64,000 nt of DNA from assembly GCA_015680685.1 (NCBI GenBank), contig MNCI01012642.1, positions 308,054 through 372,053 on the forward strand, given 5' to 3'. Both the position numbers and the translations under genes were made by a program. This DNA comes from Gnetum montanum. Taxonomy: Eukaryota; Streptophyta; Gnetopsida; Gnetales; Gnetaceae. Under the pieces are notes generated by a model, which was not told the origin of the DNA, did not search any database, and worked only from the letters and a program-made list of their open reading frames with translations. Below, in pieces: positions 1-11,141 of the stretch; positions within the stretch are counted from its first letter, which is position 1, and the number at the start of each line of letters is the position of its first letter.

Positions 1-50
1 GCGATATCGCGTACACGATATCGCGGCTCAGTGCATGTAGCGTCTCATCA
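1..50 (-). mobile_element. 5' terminus of an Athila-like LTR, cut by the left window edge
   Basis: Read on the minus strand, this starts TGATGAGACGC, the same terminal sequence as the 3' LTR of the inner element at 16009, and it then contains the GATATCGCG-type palindrome (1-26) that marks the promoter of that LTR family. Position 50 is the outer end of the LTR. The next bases (51-70) do not resemble a polypurine tract, so this is either the 5' LTR of a minus-strand element or a solo LTR. CTTAT at 51-55 would be the target duplication. The rest lies left of the window. Confidence 0.75.
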
Positions 51-369
51 CTTATTAAGGTTAATCTAGTCAAATAGGGAATTTTTGGAATTTTAGTTGT
101 TCTAAATTTATGAAAATTTAACTTAATAATTTTTTGTTAAAATTATGACCAATATGTAATGCTCTATCAAGATGATTCCAATACTATTAATTTCATTTCA
201 ATCTAACTTATGGTTAGGGAGATACTATTTCTTGAATTTTATCAAAAAAAATGTCATTTTCATCATCATCATTATACCAAACTTATTCCAACAAAATAGG
301 ATTAACTACATGAGTTCTTTCTTTTATTCAGTTCTATGAAAAGTGAGATGCTTATTTGTTTGTAGCTTC
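51..369. other. AT-rich stretch without recognised gene
   Basis: No open frame of note and no repeat family recognised. It separates the LTR terminus from the LINE remnant. Confidence 0.6.
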
Positions 370-994
370 AAATCATCTTCGATTGTTTTACCCATGTCTT
401 CTTTGGTCTTCCTTTCGGTGGCTTTTTTGGAATAGTGATGTAGCAACCTTTATTTATAAGCTCATTGTTTGATCTTCTTTGCAGATGACCAAACAATCTA
501 AGCTACTATTCTTACAACTTATTTGTAATAGAAGCCTCTCCAAGTCTTCATGTGATGTTTGTATTATGTAGTTTATCTCTTGTAGTAATATTCAACATCC
601 ATCAAAGTACTCACATTCTTGTCACACTAATTTATAGTTCATGCCTCTTTTGTACTACCTAAAATTCAATACCATATAAGATAGTAGACCTAATTATTGT
701 CTTGTAAAATTTTCTCTTTAATTTTTTTTGTATTCTTTTATTACATAGAACATCACTAGCCTATCTCCATTTTGACCATCCTACCTCAATTCTATTTATG
801 ATATATTTATCAATTTTACTATCTAATTGGAAGATTGATCCTATGTAATGAAACTGTTTGTAGTAAGGTACTTTTTTGCCTTGAATTGTCACTTCTATTT
901 CACAATTGTTTATGTTGTTATTAAAATTGTATTCCATATATTCTATCTTAATTTTGCTAATTTTTAAGCCTTTTGATTTTAGAGCATATCTCAA
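370..994 (-). pseudogene. LINE reverse transcriptase, C-terminal remnant (RTE-like)
   Basis: The minus-strand frame opens with the block typical of the thumb and C-terminal region of plant RTE-like LINE reverse transcriptases: a YMEYNF-type segment, then FHYIGSIFQ, then HRI/GW-KWR (here NRIEVGWSKWR, about 765-800). Reading on past the first stop gives KLKRKFYKTIIRSTILYGIE, LRLFGHLQRRSNNE and a terminal PPKGRPKKTW motif near 375-410. The catalytic palm is not present, so this is a 5'-truncated copy with several stops. The family assignment rests on these motifs only. A second copy of the same C-terminal region lies on the plus strand at 1336-1690. Confidence 0.75.
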
Positions 995-1335
995 AATGAT
1001 GATATGACATCTAACAACCTAAACTATTAAACCTCATTATATTAACTACCTAGTGAAAATACTAAGGTATGTTATTATTACATATAGATATATATTATAT
1101 ATGTTTAAATAAAATATGAATTATAAAACAAAAAAAATCTAAGGATTTCTAATTATATATCTGTATGTGACATCAAGCCTTGCGTGTCATGGTGAGGCTA
1201 TGCTTGAATGTATTACCAACCGCTAGTGCCACCATAGCCACATATCTTCTTGTTTCTATTGAAAAAAAAGTTTTCTAGTGATGTAGGCCATGAAAGGTGG
1301 CAAGGACCACATTATTATGTGATGCCTATTTGTGA

Positions 1336-1690
1336 AGCATATTGTTGGCTACATGTACAAATGCTTTGATGAATATTGAATATTATTAGAAGAGATAAAC
1401 TACAAAATATAGGCATCATAGGAAGACTTAGAGTGGTTTCTATTTTAGATAAGATACAAGAATGACAACTTAGATGGTTTGGACATGTACAAAGAAGATT
1501 AGACAATGAGCCTATAAGAAAAGGTTGCTACATCATTGTTCCAAGAAATCTATTGAAAGAAAGATCAAAGAAGACATGGGAAAAGATCATCAAAAATTAT
1601 TTGAAGAAATTGCAGATAAAAAAAGATCTAACTCTTTCATAGAGGTGAAGGGCGAAAAAGAACTTATGTATCTAACTCCATTTTTTTGGG
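1336..1690 (+). pseudogene. LINE reverse transcriptase tail, second copy in opposite orientation
   Basis: Plus-strand reading gives QLRWFGHVQRRLDNEPIRKG followed by a KERSKKTWEK motif, the same C-terminal block as the minus-strand copy at 370-994 (LRLFGHLQRRSNNE and GRPKKTW). The copy is shorter and starts about 80 codons before the end of the protein. Stops interrupt the frame. Because the two tails point away from each other with only about 350 bp between, they are either two independent 5'-truncated insertions or one inverted copy. Function is lost. Confidence 0.72.
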
Positions 1691-1694
1691 ACAA

Positions 1695-3149
1695 GGTTAG
1701 GATCATGATGGTAATGATTGTTGGCTACATGCAAGCATGCTATAGAATGGTAGGGCCACATAACCAAACCCTTTTATCAACTTGTAATGACCTTCCACTA
1801 TGTGTGACCATGTGACCATAAAACTCTTGGCTTAATGGTCTACATGCCTAGCTAAAACTATTGCACTCTTACTTATCATTGCTACCTATTTGTCATCTCA
1901 TTGCTTTACCTTTGCTAAGTAGGTGACAAAACCTTCATTGTTGCTTATAGTACCCCACCCCATTAGAGCTTAGTATGTGATTCTATGTTTACGTTAATGA
2001 TGACTTAGACCATGAATCTTGTAATGTTGCTATTCAAGTATAGTGTTATATAGGTTTAGATGTTTAATTATTTAAATATCTAATTATTTAATGTTAATGA
2101 ATATAATTAAAAGTGATTAATGAGTAAACTTATATTATTGAAATTTTATTATTATTGTTTATTATGTATATATGAGTTGACCTCTTGGGATGTGTTAGCT
2201 AGGTACCATGTGGTGGGATGGATTAATGGATCAAGCATTTGGATTAGCATGTGAATCATGATTGTAATTCTTATTTGGATACTTTATTTTATATTGCATG
2301 ATGTATTAGGTTATTGCCTTGTGGTATGTTAGTCATTGCTGGTTACTCATGTGTTAGGTGTTTGGGTCTTTCATGTGGTTTGGGCTACGGGGATGTTAAC
2401 TTATGAATATAGTTATAGTTATTACATTTGGCTAGTTTCAAGTTTAAATATAAAAGTGTAAAGTTCATGCTTAAGATGATTAGCAGCTAAGAGCATTAGG
2501 TATATATATATCTATATCTATATATATATAATGGCAAAAGATGGATATTAGACTTTGAATATTATTATTGTTATTATTACAAAGGAGATGCAACTTATGG
2601 ATGGTGGCAAGAGAATTGGCAAATATTGCATTACTTTATTTTATAATGGAGGACCCATGTAAGCCAACATAATGTGGGAAGAGTATACAAACTTCCTTAG
2701 CACATCTTTAATGCTCTTGCTACTGCATGTGTATGCTTATGCACATTGCATATGAACATGCATGCACTATGAAAAAAATTATGAAAAAATTCGGTCTCTA
2801 TCAAGGCAAAAATCCAAAAATCAAAATACTTTAACTTGAAATATCAAAAACTTGAACTTGTAACATCTATTTTGTTATTTTAAATTTATTTTTGATATTA
2901 TTTAAATATGTGTTCCACCCCTACTTGCTAAATGACCACATAAACATAATAGATATAGCCATTTAATATACATACAATAACAATAACAGCATAGCATTAA
3001 AGATATAAGGTTTTTATACTTTTCCTAAAATACAAATGTATTTCCTAAGAATTAAAACCATCTTCCACCCTCAATAAGGTCAACTACCATTTATGTCTAC
3101 CAGCAGGTAAAGATTTCCTTATTTCGAATTTTCTTAGAATTAGATTAAA
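1695..3149. other. AT-rich intergenic DNA with a TA microsatellite
   Basis: No coding region supported. A (TA/TCTATA) microsatellite occupies about 2500-2531 and ATT-rich runs lie near 2140-2165 and 2560-2580. Confidence 0.6.
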
Positions 3150-4090
3150 ATATAACTCCATTTCCAACGTGAAGGTGAGGAGTTGAAATTGAACTTTGAG
3201 CTAGTCTCACAGCCACCAACCACAACCGAAACCACCAAAATTCACGACGAAACACAAAAGAATCACGAGAAGTAACTGACGGTTAGAACTTATTGCTTGA
3301 AAACTTGCCAATTGGAAACCTGTAGTAGATACTTAAAGCTCGGGCGTCGTTCTCCAACGGGGGAACTCGACCGCGACGTATGTATGGATGTTATTTTGAA
3401 TCAATGATTTTTCACACGTCCCTTAATCGTCGATATGATGGGGATTAATTGCCGGTTGGACGTTTATAATCAGCTCGTTTGACTCATGTTTTAAATCTTT
3501 TCAATTTTTTCTAATTTTTGGTGATTAATGTCATAAATTAAATATACAGCTGGAAAAAAACAATGACACAAACAAAGAAAATAACCTTAAAACAACATTA
3601 ATATAATCTGGCACCAAGCTGGAAACATAGTGTTTTATCTTATCAACTTGCTAAAATATCTTACCAAAGTGTTAAAACATTTTACACACATCATTTCCAT
3701 TTTGCTAGAGTTAGTTGTTGAAATTGTAAATTATGATTTTTGATTATAATTGTGTTGCAAGTTTTAAAGCTTGTTAATAGATTGGAAAGTAGGATTTCTA
3801 CTGCATTCTTAAAGACTAAAATGGAAGAATGCAATGGAAAATGACTTTAACAGAATCAAAAACATTTAATCAAGTTTTAAAATGCTTAAAATAAAAATAT
3901 TGATACACTTTAATGTACATTAGAAATGCATGTATTTTTCAGAGCAACCCACGAAAAACGAAATTCAACGACGGGACCATATAAAACGCGTGCAAGCCAA
4001 AGCAGCTGTCGCCTGGACTTTCAATTAATGGCAGAGCAGCAACAAGGCAACAACACCCGCCGACTGCCCACGGACGTGTCTTTCTGATTT
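3150..4090. other. CpG-retaining stretch, promoter-like in places
   Basis: Unlike the surrounding transposon remnants, this stretch keeps many CpG dinucleotides (for example 3340-3385, 3425-3475 and 3950-4080). A TATA-like CCATATAAAACGCG lies at about 3978-3991, upstream of a C/A-rich segment. No open reading frame of convincing length follows. It could be a low-copy, unmethylated region such as the promoter or 5' end of a host gene that is no longer complete. That is an inference from base composition only. Confidence 0.35.
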
Positions 4091-4231
4091 TGTGTTATGT
4101 GAATTTGAGTGGAGAGATTGGTAAGATACAAGTGATCATTTTGCAAGTTGTTTCACGTGAAAACACAACATTATTGAAACGTTGATCTTTTTGGTGGCTT
4201 CTGCTCAAGTCACCTGCAATAATCAATTTGA

Positions 4232-4328
4232 TTGGGTCCAAGATTGTGCCCTCACATGACATGATAAGACACAACATTAGTGTTGGGTCCAAGATTGTGC
4301 CCTCACATGAAAAGACACAACATTAGTG
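4232..4328. repeat. Tandem duplication, period about 51 bp
   Basis: The block beginning TTGGGTCCAAGATTGTGCCC occurs at 4232 and again at 4283, each followed by CTCACATGA and AAGACACAACATTAGTG. A third, partial copy (GGTCCAAGATTGTGCCCTCC) lies near 4395. Confidence 0.85.
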
Positions 4329-4460
4329 AAGCGTTGATCTTTTGGTGGCTTCTGATCAAGTCACGGCAATAATTTGATTGAAAATTTACTGTCGGTCCAA
4401 GATTGTGCCCTCCACTTGCTGGATCTAGAACTTAAATGACCAGGATTTGTTTATGTTGCA

Positions 4461-4636
4461 TCACGCTGTTCTTTCCTGTGGTCGCAATTGACCATTGAAG
4501 ATAACAGATAATTAATTTGGCTTTGTGATTGGGTTATAATTGCTGTGATCACGTTGTTCTTTCCTGTGGTCGCAATTGACCATTGAAGATAACAGATAAT
4601 TAATTTGGCTTTGTGATTGGGTTATAATTGCTGTGA
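4461..4636. repeat. Tandem duplication, period 88 bp
   Basis: Two nearly identical units start at 4461 and 4549. Each contains GTTCTTTCCTGTGGTCGC, a CATTGAAGATAACAGATAAT segment and GGGTTATAATTGCTGTGAT. A diverged third copy is found around 4930-5000. Confidence 0.88.
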
Positions 4637-4990
4637 TATGACATGATCTGGATTTTTTGACATACTTTACATGCATGATAGATAACACAGATAATTCTGA
4701 TCTGCTTATAATTGCTGTGATATAACATAATCTGGATAAGGTTGGTAAGATACAAGTTGATCATTTTGCATGTTGTTTCACATGAAAAGATACAACATTA
4801 TTGAAGCGTTGATCTTTTGGTGGCTTCCGATCAAGTCGCGGCAATAATTTGATTGTAAATTTTATTGTAATTGGGCCCTCCGATTGCTGGATCTAGAACT
4901 TAAATGACCATGACCATGATTTGTTTATGTTGCATCACGCTGTTATGTTATTTCATGTGGTCGCAATCGACCATTGAAGATTTCTGATTG

Positions 4991-5224
4991 GCTTAAAATT
5001 GCTGTGATATGACATGATCTGGATTTCCTGGCATACTTTTACATGCATCAATTTTATGGTTCTTTCTAAAAGAGATCATGCAAGTTTATATTAAATTTCA
5101 ATAGAAGGCTTAAAATTGCTGTGATATGACATGATCTGGATTTCCTGGCATACTTTTACATGCATCAATTTTATGGTTCTTTCTAAAAGAGATCATGCAA
5201 GTTTATATTAAATTTCAATAGAAG
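4991..5224. repeat. Tandem duplication, period 117 bp
   Basis: Units 4991-5107 and 5108-5224 begin GCTTAAAATTGCTGTGATAT and end TTTCAATAGAAG. They appear essentially identical, so this duplication is recent compared with the decayed elements nearby. Confidence 0.9.
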
Positions 5225-5989
5225 AATAGCTCCATGCCCATGTGTCCAAGCCCAATGTTGTGGATTTCACCATGGCTGTGTGATCTACGGGAAGGTATTC
5301 TGCGTTCAGATTTGTGATAGAAAATTATTTGTTTATGCTGTAATATCAGTGAAACCCAGCATCTTATTATTATTTCAAATGATAGTCATAAAGATAAATA
5401 ATTATATCCGTATACTTTAACATATGTGGTTCAATAAGAATTTTATAATTGAGTATTGCTTACCAGAAATAAAACCTATGACTTAGAGCTTTTAAATCAA
5501 GAATCTTACCTTTAGATCTAAGCTAAATAAGTGCAAATTCTAAGCTGTGAGCCAATAAATAGGACCCTCAAATAGTATGAAATAAAAGGAAACTTGTATT
5601 AAAATAAGTTTAAAATCATTATTTGGAGTGAGGGCAAGGGACTTGTTTTCTAAATATTAAGATATGCATTTGAGCTTAGGTGTAGCTACTTGAAAGAGTT
5701 TTGGTGAAATAAGCATTGAGACCATGAGTGATGATCATTTTTTTAATATATAATAAGAACCTTTATTCTAAATTAAAAATTTTTAAAATTAAAATATACT
5801 AAGAAATTTCTCAAAGTTATTTCATAAATAGAAAAGATTGAAATTGAAATTTTCCCTTTTTGATATTTTCCAATTTTATTAAAATTTATTTTAAGGCATC
5901 TAAGAATTGGTAGGGTATCAAAAGGACAATGACAACTTTTTCATCTCCTTTGAGGACACTATTTAGGGCATCAAAAGAGTAGCCTCAAG
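5225..5989. other. AT-rich DNA without recognised feature
   Basis: A short open stretch at 5230-5300 (from ATGCCCATGTGTCC) has no recognisable product. The rest is AT-rich with no motif seen. Confidence 0.5.
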
Positions 5990-6775
5990 TAAAACAACTA
6001 ATGCTCTCCAAATTAGTTTAAATAAATGAAATGAAGCTTTATTATGTCTAAAGACCTATAGGATTTATTAGTTGAAATAAAGAATAGTGTAATAATAGAG
6101 CTATTTTGATTTTCAAAAAAAGGAGATAGAGTTCGTTTAAATAACTATAGGTTGATTGTGATTTGTAATATTTTTGCCAAGGTTTTAGGAAATATTCTTA
6201 GTAGATATAAAAAAATAAATTTTAAGTAGTTTCACTAATGGGTTTAGATGTCACCATTCGATTGTTTATCACCTCATTCTATTATTTATCACCTCACATT
6301 TAAATATTCTATTAATTATATGAAAGGATAAAATAAAAAAAAATTTGTTTGCTTTGTGAATTTCTTAAAAACATATGATTTACTTATTTGAGGAAAAATA
6401 TGGAAGTAATTACAAGACATATGTACTCATTTATCTTTTCAAAGGGAAAGTTAGGTTTACCTAGGACATACCCCTAGGCTAGCAACAAAGGAACTACATA
6501 GCAAGTATAAACAAGATGTTGGTACTAGGCTTTGAACCCAACACCTATGAGTACAAAGCTATACAAGCTAACCAATTGAGCACTAGCTCATGCTCAAGTA
6601 CTCATCCATCTTTATTATACACTATTCAAAATCTCTAACAAGAGGCATACATATAAATTATGAATTACCACTCCTATAAAAATGTTTTACTGCATAATGA
6701 TAATAGTGTGAAACAAGGTTTTCCTCTTTCACCTATCCATTTTTGGATTTTTGTTCATGAACCCAAAGAGTGGAT
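5990..6775 (+). pseudogene. LINE reverse transcriptase fragment, plus strand, split by a SINE
   Basis: Around 6105-6200 the plus strand reads FSKKGDRVRLNNYRLIV followed by NIFAKVLGNILSRY, the fingers motif of a non-LTR reverse transcriptase. Near 6350-6395 it reads FVCFVNFLKTYDLL, the position of the first catalytic Asp block (the Asp appears replaced). After the SINE, 6705-6760 gives SVKQGFPLSPIHF, the conserved GxxQGxPLSP motif. The FADD box region is absent. The motif spacing is consistent once the SINE at 6440-6597 is taken out. The clade is not certain; the KKGDR-NNYR wording is closer to RTE-like than to plant L1 elements. Many stops; nonfunctional. Confidence 0.7.
6440..6597 (-). mobile_element. 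tRNA-derived SINE inserted in the LINE
   Basis: On the minus strand an A-box-like TAGTGCTCAATTGGTTAGC (about 6562-6580) is followed about 30 bp later by a B-box-like GGGTTCAAAGCC (about 6529-6540), the internal RNA polymerase III promoter layout of tRNA-derived SINEs. Imperfect direct repeats flank it: GTACTCATTTATCTTT at 6423 and GTACTCATCCATCTTT at 6598, as expected for a LINE-mobilised target duplication. The element is about 158 bp. Confidence 0.65.
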
Positions 6776-6784
6776 ATATATATG

Positions 6785-7070
6785 TATTTTGAAGGAGGAG
6801 GGGATTGGTAAAATAGTGAGAAGTTAGTGTAGTTGAAAGACTCTTGATTTTGAAGTTGTAAGTCATGAGTTTAACTCTAGTTAGGTTTCAAACCTCCAAA
6901 AACATATATATTAAAAACAAAAATTTAGAGTACAAAAGAAAAGGAGTGCTACAAAGAGGATAAACTCTAAATCAACAAGAAGGAAAGGCCTAACAGTTTT
7001 TGGGATATGCTTTTAGGTTTTCATCCTTACAACTAATGTTGAAAAACCTCCCCTCTAGGATAGGAAATTA
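6785..7070 (+). repeat. Dispersed repeat, copy 1 (copy 2 at 49635-49910)
   Basis: Shares with the stretch at 49635-49910 the blocks TTGGTAAAATA(A/G)TGAG, CTTGATTTTGAAG, AAGTCATG(A/G)GTT and, about 200 bp further, TTTAGGTT(C/T)TCATC and TTGAAAAAC. The B-box-like GGTTCAATCC in copy 2 suggests a SINE-related origin. Element type not settled. Confidence 0.55.
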
Positions 7071-7681
7071 GACATTCCATGAAAAGATTAACATTGGGTG
7101 GAGGAGAAAAAGGCCCCTACCTTGTTAATAGAATCAAAATTATTAAAATATATTATCTCTATATCTTAAGCAATAGTTGCAAATAAATTATCAATAGTTA
7201 AAATATCTTGAACATGTTGTCCATTTTGAAGATTTAACATGTAATCATTAATAGATAGACTTGGTTGATGTTTTTTATTATGAAGAATCATTTGGAAACC
7301 ATATGAATCAATAATAGATTTCTATGAGAGCTTAGGAGAAAATATTTTTTTCTTCTTAATTATCAAAGAATTCTTTAAAATTGATTTAATTAGAGCCTTC
7401 CTCAAAGGTATGTTTTGTTGAACAACAACAAAAGACACAGGTGGACTAACAGTTAAAACATTAGAAAAGGAAATCATTGCAAGATCTATGACATGTGTAG
7501 AAAACACCTTAGTAGAATCTATAATATTTGTAAAAGAAACCTTAGTAGTGTTTATAGTAGCTTGGTATTGATGTACTTGCATAGCCTTTTTTCATTGCAT
7601 AAAAGGATATAAATCAAACATATGATCCTGTCAATGACAATAGTGACATGACTTTGGAAGGTTGTAATAAACAATCTTCTA
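7071..7681. other. AT-rich DNA without recognised gene
   Basis: Short open frames only; none resembles a known family. It ends at the target duplication of the outer retrotransposon. Confidence 0.5.
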
Positions 7682-7686
7682 CACAT
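7682..7686. repeat. Target-site duplication of the outer element (left copy, CACAT)
   Basis: CACAT at 7682-7686 is repeated at 48286-48290, immediately outside the two termini TGATAAG... and ...CTCATCA. A perfect 5-bp match 40.6 kb apart proves that the two LTRs belong to one insertion. Confidence 0.92.
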
Positions 7687-7710
7687 TGATAAGTCATGTT
7701 TTGACATGCT

Positions 7711-7820
7711 TCGATATCGGGTACTCGATATCAGAGTTGCAACATTGGATACCCAATGTCGGAGCTCAGGATGTGATGTTAGATATTCGATATTGCAAGG
7801 TATACGTTGACCTATAAATA
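7711..7820 (+). promoter_or_regulatory. LTR promoter: three palindrome modules and TATA box (outer element)
   Basis: Imperfect palindromes lie at 7711-7732 (CGATATCGGGTACTCGATATC), 7743-7760 (CATTGGATACCCAATGTC) and about 7776-7795 (GATATTCGATATTGC), followed by CTATAAATATAG with TATAAATA at 7813-7820. The spacing suits a core promoter with upstream dyads acting as protein-binding sites. The same layout recurs in the other Athila-like LTRs of this window. Confidence 0.7.
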
Positions 7821-8173
7821 TAGTGCTTGGGCTCATGAGTTTTTAGATAGTTTTTCTATAGAGTAGCGAAGCTCCTGTAGTTTGTTTTCTCCAAAGTTAG
7901 AATATTTTCTGAGTGCTTGTAGCAAGAGTTTGACTGTGTACAGATCTTTATTCGAGCACTAATGTACTTGAGCATAGCAGTGTGATGGGAATAAAAATGA
8001 ATCCTTTGGATAATCCTTGCAACACTGAGAATAGATTAATGTTTCCTTTAATGCACTTTACTTAATGCATTTAAATTAGCCAATTAATTTCTAGTTGTTA
8101 ATGAACACAAGCATGACTACTTCAAGCATACATATAGGGTTTGGTAACCCAACAATGTTTAATGTTTGGTAGC

Positions 8174-8178
8174 CTAGC
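8174..8178. repeat. Target-site duplication CTAGC of the inner element (left copy; right copy 16817-16821)
   Basis: CTAGC at both edges. Removing the element and one copy restores ...GCCTAGCAATGCTATATG, matching GCCTAGTAAAGCTATATG in the outer 3' LTR (about 47925-47942). Confidence 0.95.
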
Positions 8179-9017
8179 TGATGAGATGCAATTCGCATAG
8201 GCCACGATATTGCGTACGCGATATCGCATCTGCCGCGATATCGTATCCCTCGTGATATCGCGTATGCGATATCGCAGTGCGCCGCAATATCTATAAATAA
8301 GAAGCGGCTCTCCATTGTTTGCATAATTAGGAGTTAGAAGTAGCGAAGCTTTGGTAGTTTGACCACTCCAGAGATAGATTATTTTCCTGTGTCTGCCCGC
8401 AGTGTGGTGAATGTAATTGTACGGTGTCTTTATTCGAGTGTGACGTACTTGGACACGCACATGACCAACAATAAAGATCAAGATTACTTCATCATTTCAG
8501 TAGTCACTTTGTTATTTATTTGTTTATTTATTTAATGTTATTTATTGTTTTCTCTCTCTCACCCTTAAACTCCTAGAATGCAGAATGAGTACAACTTGAT
8601 TACGAGCATTTAAGTGTGACTACTTGGTAACCCAGTGGCGTACCTAGAATCTATGCTTGCTAATCCTAGTGGTAGTCATGCACGAGGTCCAAGATGTGTA
8701 CGGTTGATCAAGGAATCGGTTGCTCATCTCACTTAGGCTAGATTAGATTTCCTTACCTTTTCCTCCTAGCTTAGCTTAGTTAATATTATTTTCCACTACC
8801 TTCAGGAGTAGCATAGAACTAGGAACACATCATACACCTCATCTGGACTAAACCATATGTGACAAATATAATACTGGTCCAGGTGGGAAGACAACGAATT
8901 GGGACCTAAGGATAATTGTCTAGGTACCACAACTAGTTCGTCTGTGGAGTTCGACCAGATTGCGCATGCTATGCTCGTTTGGTATGGTTGAGTGTAGGGG
9001 TACCTCGCCACTCATCA
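8179..9017 (+). mobile_element. Inner element 5' LTR (839 bp)
   Basis: Runs TGATGAGATGC to CGCCACTCATCA with 7-bp terminal inverted repeats TGATGAG/CTCATCA. It pairs with 16009-16816. It is about 31 bp longer than its partner because it carries one more palindrome module upstream of the TATA box. Confidence 0.95.
8204..8298 (+). promoter_or_regulatory. LTR promoter: GATATCGCG palindrome array and TATA box (inner 5' LTR)
   Basis: Three modules: 8204-8227 (CGATATTGCGTACGCGATAT), about 8234-8245 (CGCGATATCG) and 8251-8275 (GTGATATCGCGTATGCGATA). TATAAATA follows at 8292-8298, then GAAGCGGCTC. In the 3' LTR the array has only two modules (16034-16075; TATAAATA at 16093-16100). Confidence 0.72.
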
Positions 9018-9018
9018 T

Positions 9019-9036
9019 TGGCACTGTTGCTAGGGA
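9019..9036 (+). promoter_or_regulatory. Primer binding site (tRNA-Asp type)
   Basis: TGGCACTGTTGCTAGGGA begins two bases after the LTR end. It is a slightly decayed form of the plant tRNA-Asp 3'-end complement (TGGCGCCGTTGCCGGGGA) used by Athila elements. Confidence 0.85.
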
Positions 9037-9159
9037 TGGTGCTAGTTATCTATATTAGTTAGATCATACAAGGTTTTTGTAAAGGACTTAACGATATATC
9101 TTTTAGAAAAAAAATAATTATAAAAATTCACACATAAATTCACACACAACTTTATAACA

Positions 9160-11141
9160 ATGCCTCTCCTACAAGATAATAATAACGCCACACTTAGTGA
9201 GGAAGTTCATTGGAGAACCAACGAACTATATGACAATGAAGATTGGAGTATACAACCTGATGTGGAAGTTTCTTATAAGAATGAACAAAAACAACGTCAT
9301 TGCAACACATGAAAGCCTAACTTACCCAATGACGATGAACCCCCACTGGCCACTACAAGCCTAATGCAAATACAAGAGGTTGTTCGAATCTCATGTAGGC
9401 ATCGTAAAGAGAGCTGTCTACCCAGGCTCGATTTAAACAACTTTCCTAAATTTTTAGGAGGCTATGACTTAGATTTGCATCAACATTTACAAGCCTTCTA
9501 CGATGCCTGTACGTGGAACAACATAGATAATGGTTGGAAAAATCTTAAGCTCTTCCCCATGACACTCGTTGACCAAGCTAAAGTATGGTATAAATCGTTA
9601 AAACCAAATTCAATACGACGCTGGTCAACAATGGTAGAAGTCTTTAATGAAAAATATCAAACCTACGCAAGAGTGTCAGCCTTAAGGAAACAAATCCAAG
9701 GATGGAAACAAGAACAACATGAACCCTTGGACATGGCCTTAGAAAGATATTACCCATTGCTAAACAACTGTCTAGGCCATGGGTTTTCTGAGGAAAGGCT
9801 AATGTACCATATTATCGATGGGCTACGTAATGAAACAAGAGAGACCTTAGGAATGTATGCCTAAGGTCAACTATACGAACTACGAACCCATCAAATCCAA
9901 GAGCTTATTAAGCAGGTAGCAAAAGAAGAAGGAGAATTAGCTAGATGGGAGAGTGTTGAAAAACATCACGGGACCAAAATTTCAACTTAACAAAGGTCCA
10001 TGATCATAAAAAGGAGAAATCAACAAATCTCAAGGTGGAAACATCATCTTTGCCAATACAACAATCGTTAGAAGAAGTCGAGGCAAAGATCAATAAGATG
10101 TTGGAATGGATGTATCAAAAGTGTGGAGAATATAACACCATTGGAGATAGAGTTTTGACAACCCAAGAAGCAGGACAAAATAGTAGACATTCGGGAAAGA
10201 AGAATAAAGGGAATAAGTGCTCAACTACCAATTCTATGTACGAATGCAACCTATGCCTGTACAATCACCCCAATGGTTAATGCCCAATATTGTTACATTT
10301 ACATGAGCATTGGGGAAACACGTTACATCCAGAGTTTGTACAGAGATACTATGTTCGATCATAGTGGCAACAATCCTAGTCATGGGGGATACCACCCTTA
10401 GACTGGAGGCACCCTTTATATTTTCCGAACTTGAATGCTTATCATGTTCAACATCTTGTTTCTCCATTTGGGCCAACGTACTCTATCTCACCACAATACC
10501 ATTCTCCACAATACTATCAGCCCATACCTTCGACACACCCACCACCTTGTGCACCTTACATCCCTCCTAACTTTCAACATTCTCATCCTTTCCCTCCTTC
10601 CACAATGCCACCAACTATTCCTAAGGTGTTTGTACCACAGCAACAACCCACGAACAACACTTGTGCTACTGCTACCAACAGCAGTGAGAACCCTCAACAA
10701 CATCAAAAGTGTCCTTTCTTTAAACACGGTCGTAAGAAGGGACAACATAGTTCAGAGGCCATTGCATCTTCCAACCCAGCACAAGTCCCAAACTGTGGTG
10801 CACCCTTACCTTCGAACCCAACGCCTCATGTAACTTCATCAAGGCCACCAACTAACACTCCAACAACCATACGGCCCAATGAACACAACCATGGGAGGCA
10901 TCATCGTAATCCTTGCATACCATCTAACGGTCACCAACATCATAGTGGGTCAACTCGTTATCCGGGAACTACATCGTGTGAAGTGTTCCATTATGCTTAT
11001 TACAATCAAGTGTGTGAACCCCGAGGGGATAAGTATAGATCGATTCCAATACTTCCAACATGCAAGGATCCTTATCTTTCATTTATTAATCCTTGCCATA
11101 CTCAACTAATTGGTTATGGGGGATACCCACCATTTCAATAA
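9160..11141 (+). pseudogene. gag: gag polyprotein of the inner element
   Basis: The start ATG at 9160 follows a leader of about 125 bp after the primer site. The frame runs to TAA at 11139 as about 660 codons. It is broken by TGA at 9310, TAA at 9862, further stops, and one frameshift near 9975-9990 that moves the second half into another frame. The capsid-like domain (9420-9850) shows a CTWNNIDNGWKNLKLFPMTL block, then QAKVWYKSL and RLMYHIIDGL, typical of the retrotransposon gag family. A zinc-knuckle-like CNLCLYNHPNG(stop)CP lies at 10249-10290, with three residues between the second Cys and His, a spacing also seen in the outer gag. The C-terminal third is rich in Pro, Gln, His and Asn. 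Gag forms the virus-like particle and binds RNA. The ORF stays recognisable over its whole length. Confidence 0.85.

Larger units (their letters stand above)
7687..8178 (+). mobile_element. Outer element 5' LTR, left part
   Basis: Aligns by eye with the first 490 bp or so of the 3' LTR at 47428: TGATTAGTCATG...TTTGGTAGCCTAG. It is interrupted after CTAGC by the inner element and resumes at 16822 with AATGCTATATGTGTTC. The matching uninterrupted stretch in the 3' LTR is around 47915-47945. Confidence 0.92.

Noticed and set aside
10435-10833. Overlapping ORFs of 86-132 codons on both strands
   Set aside because: They are other-frame shadows of the Pro/Gln-rich C-terminal part of gag (10431-11141).
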